A stretch of 64,000 nucleotides of DNA from positions 18,433,967 through 18,497,966 of the forward strand of contig NC_091022.1 in the NCBI RefSeq assembly GCF_041296385.1, in the 5' to 3' direction. The position numbers and the translations under genes are program-made. Each line of letters opens with the position of its first letter. Within the stretch, counting starts at the first letter, position 1. The DNA is from Aphelocoma coerulescens. Taxonomy: Eukaryota; Chordata; Aves; Passeriformes; Corvidae. Below, in pieces: positions 39,901 through 54,900 of this stretch. The notes beneath the pieces were generated by a model that saw nothing but the letters and a program-made list of their open reading frames with translations, made no database searches and was not told where the DNA came from.

Positions 39901-42900
39901 TACAGGACATTACTCAGCTTGGAAACAATATTTTAGAAGGTGTTTGATCTTGATCCACCACTTTCTAAAAAAAAACAATGTAACACACATTTTTAAGAAA
40001 AAGGGAATGAGAATGTTTTTTAGAAGTTCTGAAATAACTTTGTTTGTTTCCTGTGTTGTTCTTTGCAAGTATTTATGCTCTCTAACCAAGAAAACGGAAA
40101 GGAAAAGATGATCAGAATATGCTGACTACCACTGTAGTTTTTCCAGCAGTGTGTATTGTACCATGGAAGTAGCTAAGAGGTTCCTTCCCCTGTTAACTTA
40201 TGTTTGTTTGTATAACACCTTTTAACAAAGTGATTATTAGGAGTTTCACCTCTTCTGGAAGGGATGGTCGACTGTGAAGTTATGGATGTGAAATACAGGA
40301 TACCCTATTTGCTGACTCCTGTTTTTTTCCAGATGCTTTGCCACACGTGTAATGACTACCTTCATTTTCTGTTTGTTGCCTGAAACCCCAAGGAGGAGAT
40401 GGAAATTTCATTTATATTCAGTTTACAGTCTGGAGTTTGTTTCTGGATCCAGTTAAGTGCAGTGGAAGGATGTGTACAGTAGCAGTGCTGCTGCTATTTC
40501 CACAATGCCATTACACTGCAATGAAAGCCCTATCTCCTAACGGGCTTTGCTGTTAGAATAAAACAACTGTTATGCCAAGACAATTTCATTACTAACCATA
40601 TAAAAATATTACTTACATAGTGCTGCTGAAAGCCCTCCTGTCACTTCTGTGGTGGATGTCAAGCAACACTCCACCCCAGTCCTTCCCAGACTGATGGCCT
40701 CGTTGATGAAACTCACTACTTTGAGATGGCCTGTTCCATTTTTCTCTTCCATTTTACTTTGCCTGCTGAGTAAAATGTTGCTGGACCAGTGCCTGGACCA
40801 ATGTCTAGACTTCAGCTTCATTAGTACACAGTTAATAAGGCTTACACTTTCCCACTGTTGCTTTCTTCAGAGGATAATCATATCTCTCCTAAAGGGCAGT
40901 TTCTTTGTTCTTGTTGCTTTATCTGATATGGTTAAGCTTAGGTTTCCCAGAACAATAATATGTTTACACATTTTTTTTGTTCTATGCCAGGTCAAATGCT
41001 TTTCCCAATTATCCCATTGTAATTAGGGTGCCCGAGGTTTTTGACACACTGCTAGCTGCAAAGTCTTTTTTACAAAGTTTTGGAAATATTAGTGTGAGCA
41101 GTCATGAAAACTCTGAGTTGGCAGAGGTTAAGGTGCTTTATCTCTAGGAAGCTCATTATAATCCTAATAGAAAAGTAAGGGCTGAAAATCACAAGTAGTT
41201 TTGGTGGTTTAAATGCACTTAGTAGTTTCTTTCCATTGCAATGTTGTCAACACATGTTATTCTAAAGACTACCTTAATAAAAGGTCTGTGCATTGATGAT
41301 GCTTTAATCTTAATATGGTAGTGTGCTTTATCTCTTTAAAAAGAGAGGAATTGTTCTATTGTGTTCAAATATTTTCCTATTTCCTTCTCACAACATCAAA
41401 AGAATAATATTTCAACTAAATTTGTGTAGAAGTTTGTACTATGCTTGGTTTTCTGCATCTTTGCCTGGCTTACTAAAGGAAATACTATGAACAGGGGTAC
41501 AAAATTAAGTCTGCTACCTCAATTTTGGATTTTAGTCCAGGTTTGTAAGACGAAAAATCTAGACCAACATGATTGCCAGTTTTAAGTTCTCACTGTGTTT
41601 GTTTGGATGTTTAGGGAGCTCTGGGGGACCGAGGGCCTCCAGGGCTACAAGGCCCCAAAGGAGTTGAGGTAAGATGAAAAAATTATCCAATTAAGAGATT
41701 ACGTTTCAAAGTTGTGAGGGGTTAAGACGGTTAGACAACAATGGTTAGGTGTGTATGGTGTTGTGTATGGTGTATGTGTTTTGAAGGGTTTTTTTGCATT
41801 TTGGCAAGTGTTTCAAAAAGTTTTTAGCAGCCTCATGGGGTTGTGCCATGTGTGGTTTATTTTAATTTCAGTGGAATCTCAGATAATATGTCCAGAGCTG
41901 GATGTGGTTATTTTAGTAAACTGGGGAGATGGGAGGGAAGGGGGTTAGTACTATGGAGATAGAAAGCATATATCCATTTAACTACAGTGTCCTAGATAAT
42001 CTTAAGTAAACACTTAGGCCCCTATTAACTGAAAGGGGAGAAGGGCAGTTCTTCATCTTACAGAGTCATCAAGTATTCTTAATTCATCATCATAAAAATA
42101 AATTCTCATGTCTTGTAGGCTAAAAATAATTAACATTAGAAATAATTTAGTTGGTGATTCTGAAGGTAGACCTCAAGACTTCTAAGTAGCTAGATGATGG
42201 GCTTCTGTGACAGATACTGAGTGAGTAAAAGCTAAGAGTGGCAAAATGGTCTGTTTCCAGGTGTTTCTATCAGACTTGCACTCAGACAAACATGTATGAA
42301 ATTTAGGATGATAAAATAAATACAAACAATTATCTGCAAATATTCTTTTTTAAAACTAGACTTGGCATCAAGATCATTGAAGTCCTGATTTCTTTTAGGG
42401 AGAAGTAGGACCAGCTGGACCTATTGGAACAGTCGGCCCAAGAGTAAGTATAAGTAATTTTGTTAGGGTAGGCTATTTTTCAGTAGTACTGCTTTGAAAT
42501 GTAAGTTTAATGTGAGAAGTGACCGTGATAAAATGGCATCTCCTGAATGAATGTGTGTTTCTCCTCAGAACATGCTCAAAGCAGAGCTGGGAGGGGAAAT
42601 GATTTTCCATGCAAAGGGTTTGAAAGGAAATCACTGCCGTAGTGCACAAAACATAGTGCTCCTCTGAGACAGATGAAACTGCCATGAACCGCCTAGGGAC
42701 TGAACCAGCTGATATATCAAAATATTTAAACTGGGGAAGAACCTACTCAGCTCACAGGGAGAAATATAAAGGATGTATGCTTTAAGAAATCCACCAGAAA
42801 CCTGGGGATAGTTGCTGAAAACAGTAAAGCTGGAATGTCACACGGCCGTTTATGCTGACATGTTTTAAAAGATAGAAGTTTAAAACTATCATCCAATTTT

Positions 42901-45900
42901 TTTGTTAGTTATAAAAATGCACTAGTGTCTAAGAATATTTCAGTGAAATTGAAGCTTATTTTCAGAAAATTTCTAAGCTAAATTGGATACTAACCTGCAA
43001 TAAGGATTATAGGAGTGTCAGTAAGTTTATTGAATGCAATTTGATCTTCTGCCTTTACTTGATTTGATTATGTGTGGTAATCACTGACTTGGCTTTCATT
43101 CTGGATGACTTCCCATTTCTTGCATGAATTTGAGATTCTTTTCCACTGTTCTCTGCTTTTAGAGTGGATATATGCTTATGTCATTTTTCCTACTCATTAG
43201 CTAGTCAAAGCTTGGAATTTGCTTTCTGTTAAAAATGATATTAAAATATTTACTTTCCACATAGATTAGGTGTTAAACAAACTCATACCAAAACAAAAAA
43301 AAAAAAAAAACACAACAAAAAAAACCACCAAAAAAACTGCAAAAAACCAAACACAAAACCATCCCACAAAAGTCTCTTTGTTTTTCAGCTGAGGAAAACA
43401 TGCTAGAAGTTAAACAGAATTTCAAAACACTCTGTAACTTAGTTCAATATTCAGTTTAATCTGTGTGAGCTTCTGCCGAGAGCCTCATGGAAATTTTTAT
43501 TTTGGCTGCATCATCCTTTGAATCTCCTCCTTGGGCAGGGCTTCGTGGCTGGACAGCAACTCTCATGTTGTGCTGTGGCAATTGGAAAAGAACATGCTGC
43601 AGTGGGTGACTCATGGGCAATGAGACACCTACCTTCACATCATCCACATCACCGGGCGTGCACAGGCCACCATCAGCTGGTGTCAAAGTGACCCAAGAGG
43701 AAAACTTTTTGTGTAACCTAGCAAGCTGAAATATTTTTAATCTATTTTGGGTCAATTTGACCTAAATTATTTAGGTTTTTATTTCTCTCAGTGGGAAATG
43801 TGCACACCATTGGCATGTCTTACGGCTCTCTGGTTTCTCTCTCACGACAAGTTGTTGAGAGAAGAGTATGTGCATCTGAAGTGGGCCCCAGGGTTGCTGT
43901 CTCTAGACATTTTTTAGTAGCTTGCTGGCTAACATCCCCTCCTGAAATGAGAGATAGGGGAAAAGGGAATTTTGCTTGATGGGCAGCCCTGCCTGTTTTT
44001 CCTCCCTGTCCAGGGACCCACAGGCTCTTGCTTGGATTCTATGGCTTCTCTTGACTCCAGCTGTTCCACAGCTCCAGGCCAACTTGTTTGTGCTGCTGTT
44101 CTGAACTCTGCTCTCATCTCTGCTTGTCCTTGGTGCTTCACTCCCACATGTAACAAACTCTGAGTGATTCTGTCAGTGAGAGAGTCACAGCCATGACATA
44201 AAATCTCATGTAGTGTAGCAGGACTGAGTCAATAAGGTGCTGAACACATCTGTCTTTTTAAATTATGCAGTTTATCCCTTCCTTGGTTGCAATTTGACAT
44301 TCATTTGATTTACATAGCTTTTGCTTCTGTTTTCCGTGAAAGGAGTTTTAAAAAGTGAATGTTACATCTGAAAGTAAACACTATCAAAACTGTATTGTCA
44401 CTGCACTAATTAAATAGCCATGGGGGCAGAGGAGGGCTCTGAGAGGGACCTGAAGGAGTGGTCTGGCCATGCATGGCCCCAAGACACCATCAGCTGTTAG
44501 CTCTGTCTTTAGCTGACAGATGTGTTTAACTTGTGTTTTGCAGCCTTCAGGAGTGGGAACTCTTCATTCTCCTCGTCAATCTGCTTCAGTTGTTTGCCTG
44601 GTTTACAGATCCTTTTTCTAATGTCTACTCATTCTATCTGAAAGTCTTGCCTGTGCTTTTCTCACTACAACCTTGCTTCCTGCCCCGCAGACCTTATCTG
44701 TGGGTGCAGTCAATTAGGTTTGTCTTCTTTTCAGCCAGTGTTACCTTAATTTTGTAGAGCTTGTCTGAAGTAGGTGAAGTATCCCTGTAGGTGATAGATT
44801 GTAAACCTTTGATTATTCTTATGAAACAATAATGGAGAAGGTTTCTAGTGCTTCTGGAATCCTCATCTCTTTTACAATTTCAGGTCAAAATATCCAATCC
44901 CTAGTGCAGGTTTAGGCATGTGCCAAGCTGGCAGCCATAAAATTTCACCTCAGTTTTCTCCCTCCTCCCTCGCCTACCCTTGTTTCTAACATTTGCTTCA
45001 AAAAACAGGCAAGAGACCAAAAACCCCAGGACCCACCTGACCAATGCTGCCATCAAAATAGATCATTCTCTACTAGACTAGAAGTGAATACAAACCTACG
45101 CAGAGTTGCTCAGTCCCAGCTCAAAAAATAATTTCCATGTGTCTAAAGTAACTGGAGACAAAACCAAGGATGTTCCCCTGCTCACTCAGGATATATCTCA
45201 GTTCCAAAGACCTCAGTCTGTTTCAACTTTGGAAGAAGTGTTAGCTGAATCTGATCACATCATTTGATGTTTCGTTCATTCCTTTCCAAGCCTTCCCACC
45301 CACTCTATTCCAAAGTCAAATACTTCCATTGTCTTAAATTAATCCTCCTACATAAAAAACCCGATTTTTTGGTATTTGCTTAATTGTCCTGTGAAAATAC
45401 AGTAATAGACATACTAAAGATGTGACTGTGTTTATTCAGTTTCCTCCCACTTAACCCTCTCTCTCAAAAGCTATCCAAATATTAACACTGTAACTGTCAG
45501 TGTAGCTCAGCTCAGTCAGTACAAGCATTGGTGCATTTTATTTTTTCATATCTTCATTGCTGAAGAAGAAGATGCCTTTAAAAGAGTGGAGATTGTTTTA
45601 AACCAGAAAGTAAAAAGGAACTGTTGCAAGTTGATTCCTTTCTGAGACACGTGTTAAGCAGAAGCTGGAAATTATATGTCATAAAATGAGCAGATTCTCC
45701 TGATGATAGTGGAAAATGTTCTCAAATCTGCCCCACACCCCCAGTGCAGTATTTTCTAGAAGTGCCTTCCTGTGGGCTGAAGACATGTGGGAAGCTTATG
45801 GAGGGATCGAAATAAAGTGATAGTGGGAGATATTTATATTAGTATATACACACCTGTACCTACCAGTTGTGAGGTGAAAGGAAGTACTGTTGGTTGCTGT

Positions 45901-48900
45901 TTCCTGAGAGAAGGGTAGAACTCTCAAGTTAATATTTTAGGAAACGGATGTTTCCTTTGGGATTACCCTACCTTAGAAGAGTAATTTTCTCAGGGGTTTG
46001 CAAGCAGAAAATCAGCCATCCCTAGTTTAACCTTCTGTCAGTGGCTTTTCCTCCATGTGTAAATGTATCATATTTCTGTTTAAAGCCAAATCCATGTGCT
46101 TCAGATTGCTTTACCAGTTAAATCCACTTGTTCCATTTTCTGATCAACTTCCATCTGTTCTATGTCCTTTGCAGCTAGTACATAGCTGGGGAATGACAGC
46201 CAATAAACCTTTACAAGCTGTAACTCCAATTCAGTTCTCATAAGACTTAAAATTATCAAGGTAGTTAATAGGGGCCACTAGGTTTTTTTCAACGAATTTC
46301 ACTTAAAACATTTTAATGTTACAGTCTTGCTGTACAGAAAGACCTTAAGTTTCTTTACAGCAAAGTAGTTAAACAGCATGTAGTGACCTGCAGAAGCCCA
46401 TCACTTGTTCTTTGTTAAGCCCTGTGGAAAGACATGATTTGCTTTATCTGGATCTCTCAGAACCTCTCTTCATGGTCTTTTCTCCCTGCACTCCTGGCTG
46501 TACCATATTTTAGTCCATTGGCAAAAACAAAAAAAAGTTCCTAAAGTTTAGTTGGAACTATTTATTAGTTGGAACTTGTTGGGCAAAATGAAATCACTCA
46601 GGTAGGCAGAGAGAATGAGAGAGATAGAAAGGGTTTAAAGTGAGAAATCATGGAACCTGCTAAGACAATGTACTTTTAAGCCATATAGAGAATTTCTCAG
46701 ATGCCTAGGAACTAACACACACATTGTGCTCTAAAAGATGCAGAGCAGCTGAAGGAAAAGAGTCAAATGAAAAAATGCCATGTCTTTTTAAGAAACCTTT
46801 TATTATCTGTTGCTTCAGTTGCTCTTTTCTCAGGGCAGCCAATGCAGAATGGAAAGCTCTTTTTACGGACTCTGGCAATTCCAATTATTCAGTTTGCTGG
46901 AACAGCCGCTGAAAATTTCCTTTTAGCACAAATCTGCATCTTTTTGATAGTGAATCATTAAAATGTTAAATTAATTTTCTTTCTCCAGTTGTCAGCCTCC
47001 AGCAATCTCATCAGCAGCTTGCTCAAGAACCAGATCCAGTCCCCTGGAGCTTTATATATTGCTGGACTAGGGCCTTTTCCTCAGAGCAGATGGGGAAAGT
47101 TTGTCCAGGCTGGTCTGTGCTGTCCAGATAGCCAAATGGTTAGGCCATGTTTTATGTTGTACAGGAAGTAAAGTATACTGGGAGGGCAAACAATCTCTAA
47201 AAAGGGAGACATAATTATGACATCTAATTGAAAATTAAGGGGGAAATCTTAAGGATTTGTGTGCCTTTGTGAATTTGTGTGAGTGACGACAGAGGAAGGG
47301 ATGAATGTTGCAAAGTGCTTCAAAGATCCTGTCAGTTTGTGGCCTCCTGCTCTGATTGATGTTGCTGTGTTTCTTCCAGCTAACAGTGTTATCACCAGAG
47401 TATCACAGCAGCAAGCTCTGTCAGCAGCAAAATGCTAGTGGAGAGAAATGAGGCTTAAAATCATCAATTTTCTGAATAAAGAGGAGAGGATATTTGAGCT
47501 GATTTTGTCTGGTTGAGGAAGAACAGCTATGACACCAGTCCCTGAAGTCTAAGCATCAAATTCTGTCAGTGTTGAGTCCCTATTCTGCTGGAATTAACTA
47601 GGAGAGAATGTGGCCTTGCCTTTTTCTTGTCTCCTTAATATGTCTTTTCAAAGTGAAATTAAAATGTGGTTTTGGATTTTGACAGTTTTTACTCAGTGTT
47701 AACTGCTGTAAGACTTAATATAAATTTTGCTTACTGTTCCAGTATTTGATGAAATATTCAACAGTGTATTTTCAGATATAAATTTCTAAATACACTTGCT
47801 TCAAATTTTTGTATTAAATATTACTAATACACTTATTTTGATACATAGATACATTGGGATGAAATTATATTTTTGAAATAAAATATTTACAATATTTTGT
47901 TCTAATCCTTATATTAGGGAAAGCCAGGACAGAAAGGTTATGTAGGTGATCCTGGACCAGAAGGTTTAAAGGTAAGTGATGGTTTTGTGTATGAAATAGA
48001 AGGTATTTGGAGTAGAGTTAGACTGGTATTTACAGTGCCATGACAGTGAAGGGATATGAGTATACATGCTTCCATTGAAGATAAGTGTGTATCATACTGA
48101 TGATTCTGCTTTCTTGCAAGATCCCATTTTGGAAAAGAAGAAATTTGTTAAAATGTCATTCAAATGTCAATTCTCCTAATATTTCTTAACAAAATTAAAG
48201 TTATCAATACAGTGCACAGGCGACATTTACCTTTGAAGCAGTAGTGAAATAGTGATGGTAATTTGCTGAAAGGAAAATTTAAATAAAAATAGAGTCATTA
48301 ATTTATAGTATTTGTTGACTTAATGTGTTTAGTGAGCACTTAATTGACAGTTTTTATTTTTGCAGGCAAATACTGAATACATTAGGACATCATTTTACAA
48401 AGTTAAAATTAGCCACTGACAATTTTTTTTGGTTACTTAATTTTAGCTTTTAAAGTTTTAATTGGCAGATGTAATTTAGAAAATAAAGAGACTCTTGGAA
48501 AACAGAGGACTTTAATATACACATATGAAAGAAATTACTTTTCTAGTGAACTACATCATCTGTTTTCTACATTTAACAGGGAGAACAAGGAGACCAAGGA
48601 AACCTTGGAAAAACTGGTGAAGCAGTAAGTTCAAATTCTCTTTCTGTTTGATTTTTAATTCTATTTTATTTGAGAGTGAATAAATCATTTGTTGCAGACA
48701 TCATCTGATGAAGTTTGCCTGTATTCAAAGCTGTAGGATGTCAGTTATACCTTCGTAGCCTTTCAGATTCATACTATTTAAAGAAATTTCCCCTTTTAAG
48801 CATTTTCCAGAATTCTGCTTTTTTCCCAATATGCTGTGTGAGTATTGCAGGTGGTTGTAGGGATTTTCCAAGGCATGTTCATGTAAGTGAACAAGTGATC

Positions 48901-51900
48901 CTTTTCCAGTTAAATCATTTGACAGGCTGCATTTAGCCTGAGATGTATTTTGCAGGCTTGTTCTGTCTACCCTCCACATAATCACAGAGCTCAAGGTGAC
49001 CTCATGGTGACACATCGTCCATCCTCTTCTGCCTAGGCAGGATCTGTTATCTTTACATAATTTCTGACAAATATTTGTCTAACCAGTTATGAAAAAGCTC
49101 CAAGACCAGGGCTTCTCTATTTTTTAAGGAGTTCTCTTGGTTGTGTAACCTGATTCCTTTCTGCTGGAAACAGCATTTTACATATGATGGCTGTTATTTT
49201 GTGCCCCTCTCATTCTTTCTTTTTAGACTTAACAGTCCCAATTCAATTAGCCTGTCATGTTTTTGAGATAATTTAAGTCACATTCTAACTCCCCTGTAGT
49301 CTGTTTCAAATTCATCCAAACATCTATGACTTGAGCTTACTGCCTAAACACTTCAGAATTGAGAGAAGGGAAACACTGCTTCTTACAAGCCTACTTCTTG
49401 CCCAGATGTGCTCACTTTTACAGTAGTGTGTTGTTATTCAGTTGAGATCCACAGTCTCCTATCCTTCTTTTTTTAAAGGCCTTACCTCTCTCAGTTCTTC
49501 CACTGTAGGTGCCTTTTTAGTTGATAATTGTCATTTAAACATACTGCCTTGAAATTCTCTCTACTTAATTTCATCCCCTGCCCTTCTGTATTTTTAACTT
49601 TTGTCTGGGATTTATGAGCAGATGTGAGCTTGTTGGCCCATAGCTGAGTTACCCAAATGTTGTCTAGAACATGACTAATTTGATTTTATTTCTAGAGTTA
49701 ATGATAGAGTTGAGGAGAGATACCACACACTGGTTTGGGCTTAGTGCTGTACTCACATAAACTCTGTCCACCTTAGTTGGTAGTCAGAGTTAGCTCCCCA
49801 TTGTCTGCAAAATACTGAGCAGATGTACCTCAGGCAACTCATCAGATGGTTGGTTAGTGCTGGAATTTTACAAACTGCTTGTGAGTCAAGTCCAGTTCTG
49901 CTGGGCACTCTGGAGATTGTGCTCTGGGGAAGGGCACTGAGAAGCTGTACTCTCAATTAGAAGTATCTGCTTAAACAGGAGCCAACAGTGCCATGACAGA
50001 CCATAAGGTGCCCTTGAGAGTCATCCAGCATATCTCTAAATGCAGCTTTTATTACATGTGAACTCTGGCTTTCAGCCTGTAACATGTTAGGGAAAATTTA
50101 TAGCATTTACTACGTTGAATAGTGCCACATGCACCAAAACCCTCAACAGAAGACAAAGCTAGGCTCAATCTTAAGTCCTTACATGAATTATAGTACATAA
50201 AGCAGTCACAGAAACTACTTGTTTAACCTTAAGTATCTGGATTTGATGTAGAATTTTTTCAGTGGACTTGAATTCAGTGGACAAATTTTCCATGACTCAG
50301 ATCTTTTTTATGAACGTCATATCTTTCACCACTAGAAGAGTTCCATTCTATCTCATAATTATTAGCTCAAATACACAATCAATGATGATATGTTGCAGTG
50401 ATGTTGAATAAATAATCATACCACCTACCTAACCATATTCAGGGTCAAGCTGCAAGAAGGAAATAGTATTTTCTATGCCAAACAAGGGGCTGTTGGAGCT
50501 CTGTTACAGTATTATAAAGAAACGTAATTATGGCCCATTATAATTACCATTTCCCACATGTGATATTTGAAGAATTTGCAAGTGATACAGGATGGCACAT
50601 GATACCTGGAAACTGAAATAGTTTCTAAGTTATTGGTAAATATTTCTTATTTTTATCTGTGGACTGTAGAATGCCTTTTGCTTTATGTACATGTATCTAA
50701 TCAAATGAGCTTCATAGGCCCTTGATCCTATTATGTTACCTTTGCATTATCTGGCAGAAGAGGACTAGTGCCCACCACATGATCTTTAGGGGGATAATAA
50801 ATATTATGTTGTCATTAAGGCCAATGGTGAAACACCGAGGAGACATGAGCACACTCAACTCTCAGACCTTTCAAAACCTCTTTCCTTCACTTCAGTCACC
50901 ACTGAAATCTGTAACAGTTAAGCTTTTCCAAAAAAAATTGAAAAGTACTGACAGGAAGAGGGTGGCTTTTCTCATATGCATAAAATGCTTTTCCAGATGT
51001 GAGCCCTGATGTAAAATATTCACTTCTGTATGCTTTGGATGCAGGTTTTACTTCCAGCTTCTCAACAGCTTCTGTTCGTAACAAGTAATTTCTCTTTCCC
51101 TTGGCATGCACATAGAGTACAAACTTCTTAATTCACAGATAAACCACTCCCTGCTATTCAGTATTGGCTCTGGTGGCATGAGGTCATCTCTGGAGTCAAA
51201 TATGCCACACACAAAACAAACAAACAAAAAGTTTGAAAAACAGAAGACAAAGTACAGGAGCAAAGTACAAGTGCTATCAGTGGCTGGGACAGATTTTGAG
51301 ATGGAGTCAAAAATAGGTACGGAGTAAGGCATCTGTCCTTACTGATGCCTTGTTGAGTTTTGTGCTACCAGATGCTTGGTGACACTAAATACAAAGAGGA
51401 ATTGTACAAATAGCAGTAAAAAATGTGCAACTACGGTACAGTTTATTTAATAGTAAAGGCAAAGGGAAAAAGAAATTGCTAAAAAGTTGATAGTAAGCCC
51501 AGTGTCTAAAAAATTCTGTGTATTTGGTTTCTCCCTTCTGCACCACAACCCCACCAGCCTCCCTTTTTGGCTTGTCTATGGTTTTCTGTTTATTCATTAT
51601 CTCTGTTGACAAACTTCTTCAAATTACAGGATAGAACATGTATTTTTAAGCCCATGGTTAAAATATATTCTACTGTTTTTCAGCAATGGGGAATCCATCA
51701 CAGCATTCCAGTTTTCCAAATGATAACTAGTGTGTTTCCTGAATAAGCTGTCCAAAGAAGCAATTTTGCAATAATAAATCCTGTAAATGCTGAATTCATA
51801 GCAAATTACGCCATGACCACATGTGCCTGTCTGCTATTAATACCAAAGGGTTGCACCAATATTTTTCTTCTGTTTCTTTTGATTTGCTTACTTCTCCTGG

Positions 51901-54900
51901 TATCATTCATCTCCTGTCTTTCACTCATATATATCTGCCACTGCTGTTTGAGGTGCCAAAATAGTTATTCCTTTTCTGTAGCTGCTTTCCCAGATCCTGC
52001 TTAATACCTGCTTAGAAAAGTACAGATAACAACTCTGCACTAGCAGGGAAATTGTAAGACCAGGAGATTGGAGTATAACACTTGGTTATTCAGCCTAGTA
52101 AGGTGGAATATGTGCTGAAATACAGCTCTGTGAATAGCCTAGAAGCCATAGTATCCAACATTTCTTAGGTCACATGAAGCTGCTGATTCTTCAGAGCACA
52201 TTTGTGCCAAAATATTTCTGGATGCTTGTCCACTGTGGAAAGAGAGTAGACCAAATTTATAAAATGTTCACTGTGGTCATAAGCTTAAATGACACACATT
52301 TTAGAGTATATCAGGAATGTGCTTAAAGTCAGACTTCAGACACTATTCCTTAACCAAGTCCTGCAACAAGAACTGTTTTTCTGGCTACAGCATATGTTGT
52401 GTTTGTTTAAAGGGGAAGGGAGGCAGGTTCAGGTGGGGTTCCTTGGTTCAGCAGAGCTCTGAGCTGTGGTAGAGCCAGCAGCTGTTCCTTGCTGCAGGGT
52501 ATTTGGTTAACTGCAGGACCATCAGGTCCGATTGAAGAGGGATTGGTTAAGATAGTGAGAAGTAAGGGAGCAGCAGACAGAGCAAATGTACACTGCTGAT
52601 GAGACAAAACCTTTTGGAAGTCATGCCAAAAGAAACAACCCCTTCAGCTACTGAGAAAATTCCCCTTACGTTTTGGGGGAGGAAAATCTGACTTTGCTGA
52701 CATGTGCAACTGGATTTTTTTGTGCTTAGATAAGGTGCTGCTCAGTGATGGAGAGCAAATATTTGAAACAAACTTCAAGAATTTCATACAAATGACCTGT
52801 TTGTTCAAATGTCAGGGATGATTTAAGAAAATTATTTATTTCTCAGCTTTTATGGCACAAAATGCAACTCATCTGAAATTGAAAGAGTTGTTTTCCAGGA
52901 TTTTCTTAGTTTCATAATGCTAGTGTTTACCCAAGCTGTGCCACTCTGAATAGCTAAGTGCAAGCTAATTCCTGTTTTTCCTTGCCACCTCTGTAAAATA
53001 AATTCTGCCCATACACTTCTGAATTAGAAATCACTGACATTTATACACACACTGAGACAGAGTACAAGGGTACAACTGTCAGCTGTAGTATGTGCAACTG
53101 GTGTCAAAAGGCAGAGTTCATGAACACAAATCCTGGAAAAATAATCTTCAGAAATTACATGTCAGCAAAGTTCACTGGTTGCAAATAGTTTTTGAAACAA
53201 CAGAAGGAAACCAAGCTGAAACAAAATGTGCTTTGCCATGAAAAGAAAACCTTACAGTGCAGCAAAGGAAAACCAGTGATGTTCAGGCTGTTGATGGCAG
53301 CTCCAGAGCCAGCTGCAAATGGTCAGGCTGCAAGAGTCTGTGAACGGCAAGAAAATGCTGCAGTCAGGCCATGTGCCTCTCAGCTGAGTTGCTTTTGGGA
53401 AGAATTACCATAAAGCAATTACCGCATCTTTCAGGGAGGTAAAAATTAGCTGGATTAGGCACCAGGGATGCATAATTCAGGGAGAATGGAAACTGCAATT
53501 TCTTTTGCTTGAAGAAAAGATTAAGTGAACTTTAAATCATATGTTCAGGATGCTCAACAGAAGGAGTTCTTTGAATTATCCTGAAAAGTCTGGGCTTTAG
53601 GGTTATACAAAAGAGAATTTTAAACCATAGACCAAAAGATAAGTCAATTGAGGAAAGCCTTTTTTTTTTTTTTTTTTCAAAGTCTGGTGAATGCATGGGA
53701 CATTGCCAAGGGCTTCCAAAGAAGGAACTATTTCAGCTGCTTTCAGAAACCAGTTGGATAGAGATTATTGTAAGTTCTATGAAGGACTTAACAGTGAATG
53801 GTAATAATGATACTTCTGTGTCTTATGTTGTGATTCTTGTTTTTTACCCTATGAGACCTGATACACTGTAATTCCTGCCCAGAAGAGTGGGGAAAGAGGT
53901 TACAGTACTAGAGGTTAGCTTTATCAAGCTGTTGCTCATTTTTCTTGAAGGATTTTTTGCTAGTGGTTCTCTTTATCATTTGGTTTCAGCTAGAGGAATA
54001 GTACCTGCCCATGGTATCTGCAGTTTAGCTTCCCAGGTTTTGTCAGTGAGCACATCCTGCTCCCACTGTCTCAGGCAGCTTCCTTTATATGCAAGGATTC
54101 CTCTACAAGTACTATCAAACAGAATTACCCTTACACTGGTGTTACTTAAAGCAAAATTTAACCCATGCATTTCTTTCTTAAAACTGCTGTAGATGAAGTG
54201 ATTGGTGCCAGTACATTTTGCCTTTCAAATATTCAAGTAGTTGAATTTTTGAGTCCTTTAATGAATTGAGTGAAATATCAGCTGCAAGGTACAAATATGG
54301 TGCATCTCTGCTCTTATTCACTTCCTCCATTGGCAGTAGCAAATCACAGATTTTCACTCAGATTATAACCTCTGGTTGATTACCAAGTAATTTTCTCAAC
54401 AAACAGAAAATTAATAGAAAAATGTTATTGTGAGAAGATAGTATTTAAAATTTATTATGTAATCTCATTAAATGAATGTTGAATAAAAATGTTTGAGAAT
54501 GCTAAACTGTAAATGAAATAACATTGGATTGGAAAAATTTCAATTATCACAGAAGAACACGGCAGGTAACTGCTGCCACAGAAATGTTTGGAACCAGCTG
54601 TATATTCACTTCCAGATACCAGGTTTTTCAATGGATTACTCCATACTTGGGTTTGCACTAAGTGTACAATGTGTTTTCAATTATTCAGCTACAGTCCAGT
54701 TTCTAACACGGAGCATATGCCCCGGCAAGATGTTTTTGTCTTTCACAGGCATGTGTTAGTTGTGAGGTCTGGTCTCTGATTCTTTTTCCACAAAATGCTC
54801 CTGTCAAGAAGGTTTCTAAAATGCTGCTGTTATGCTGTTATTGTCACTGGAGACTTTTACACAAGTCCTTGTAAATGAAAGTTGATGACTATTTCTTAAT

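Noticed and set aside
41615..41668. RGD cell-binding motif
   Set aside because: The order is Gly-Asp-Arg, not Arg-Gly-Asp; no RGD was noticed in any of the 24 exons.
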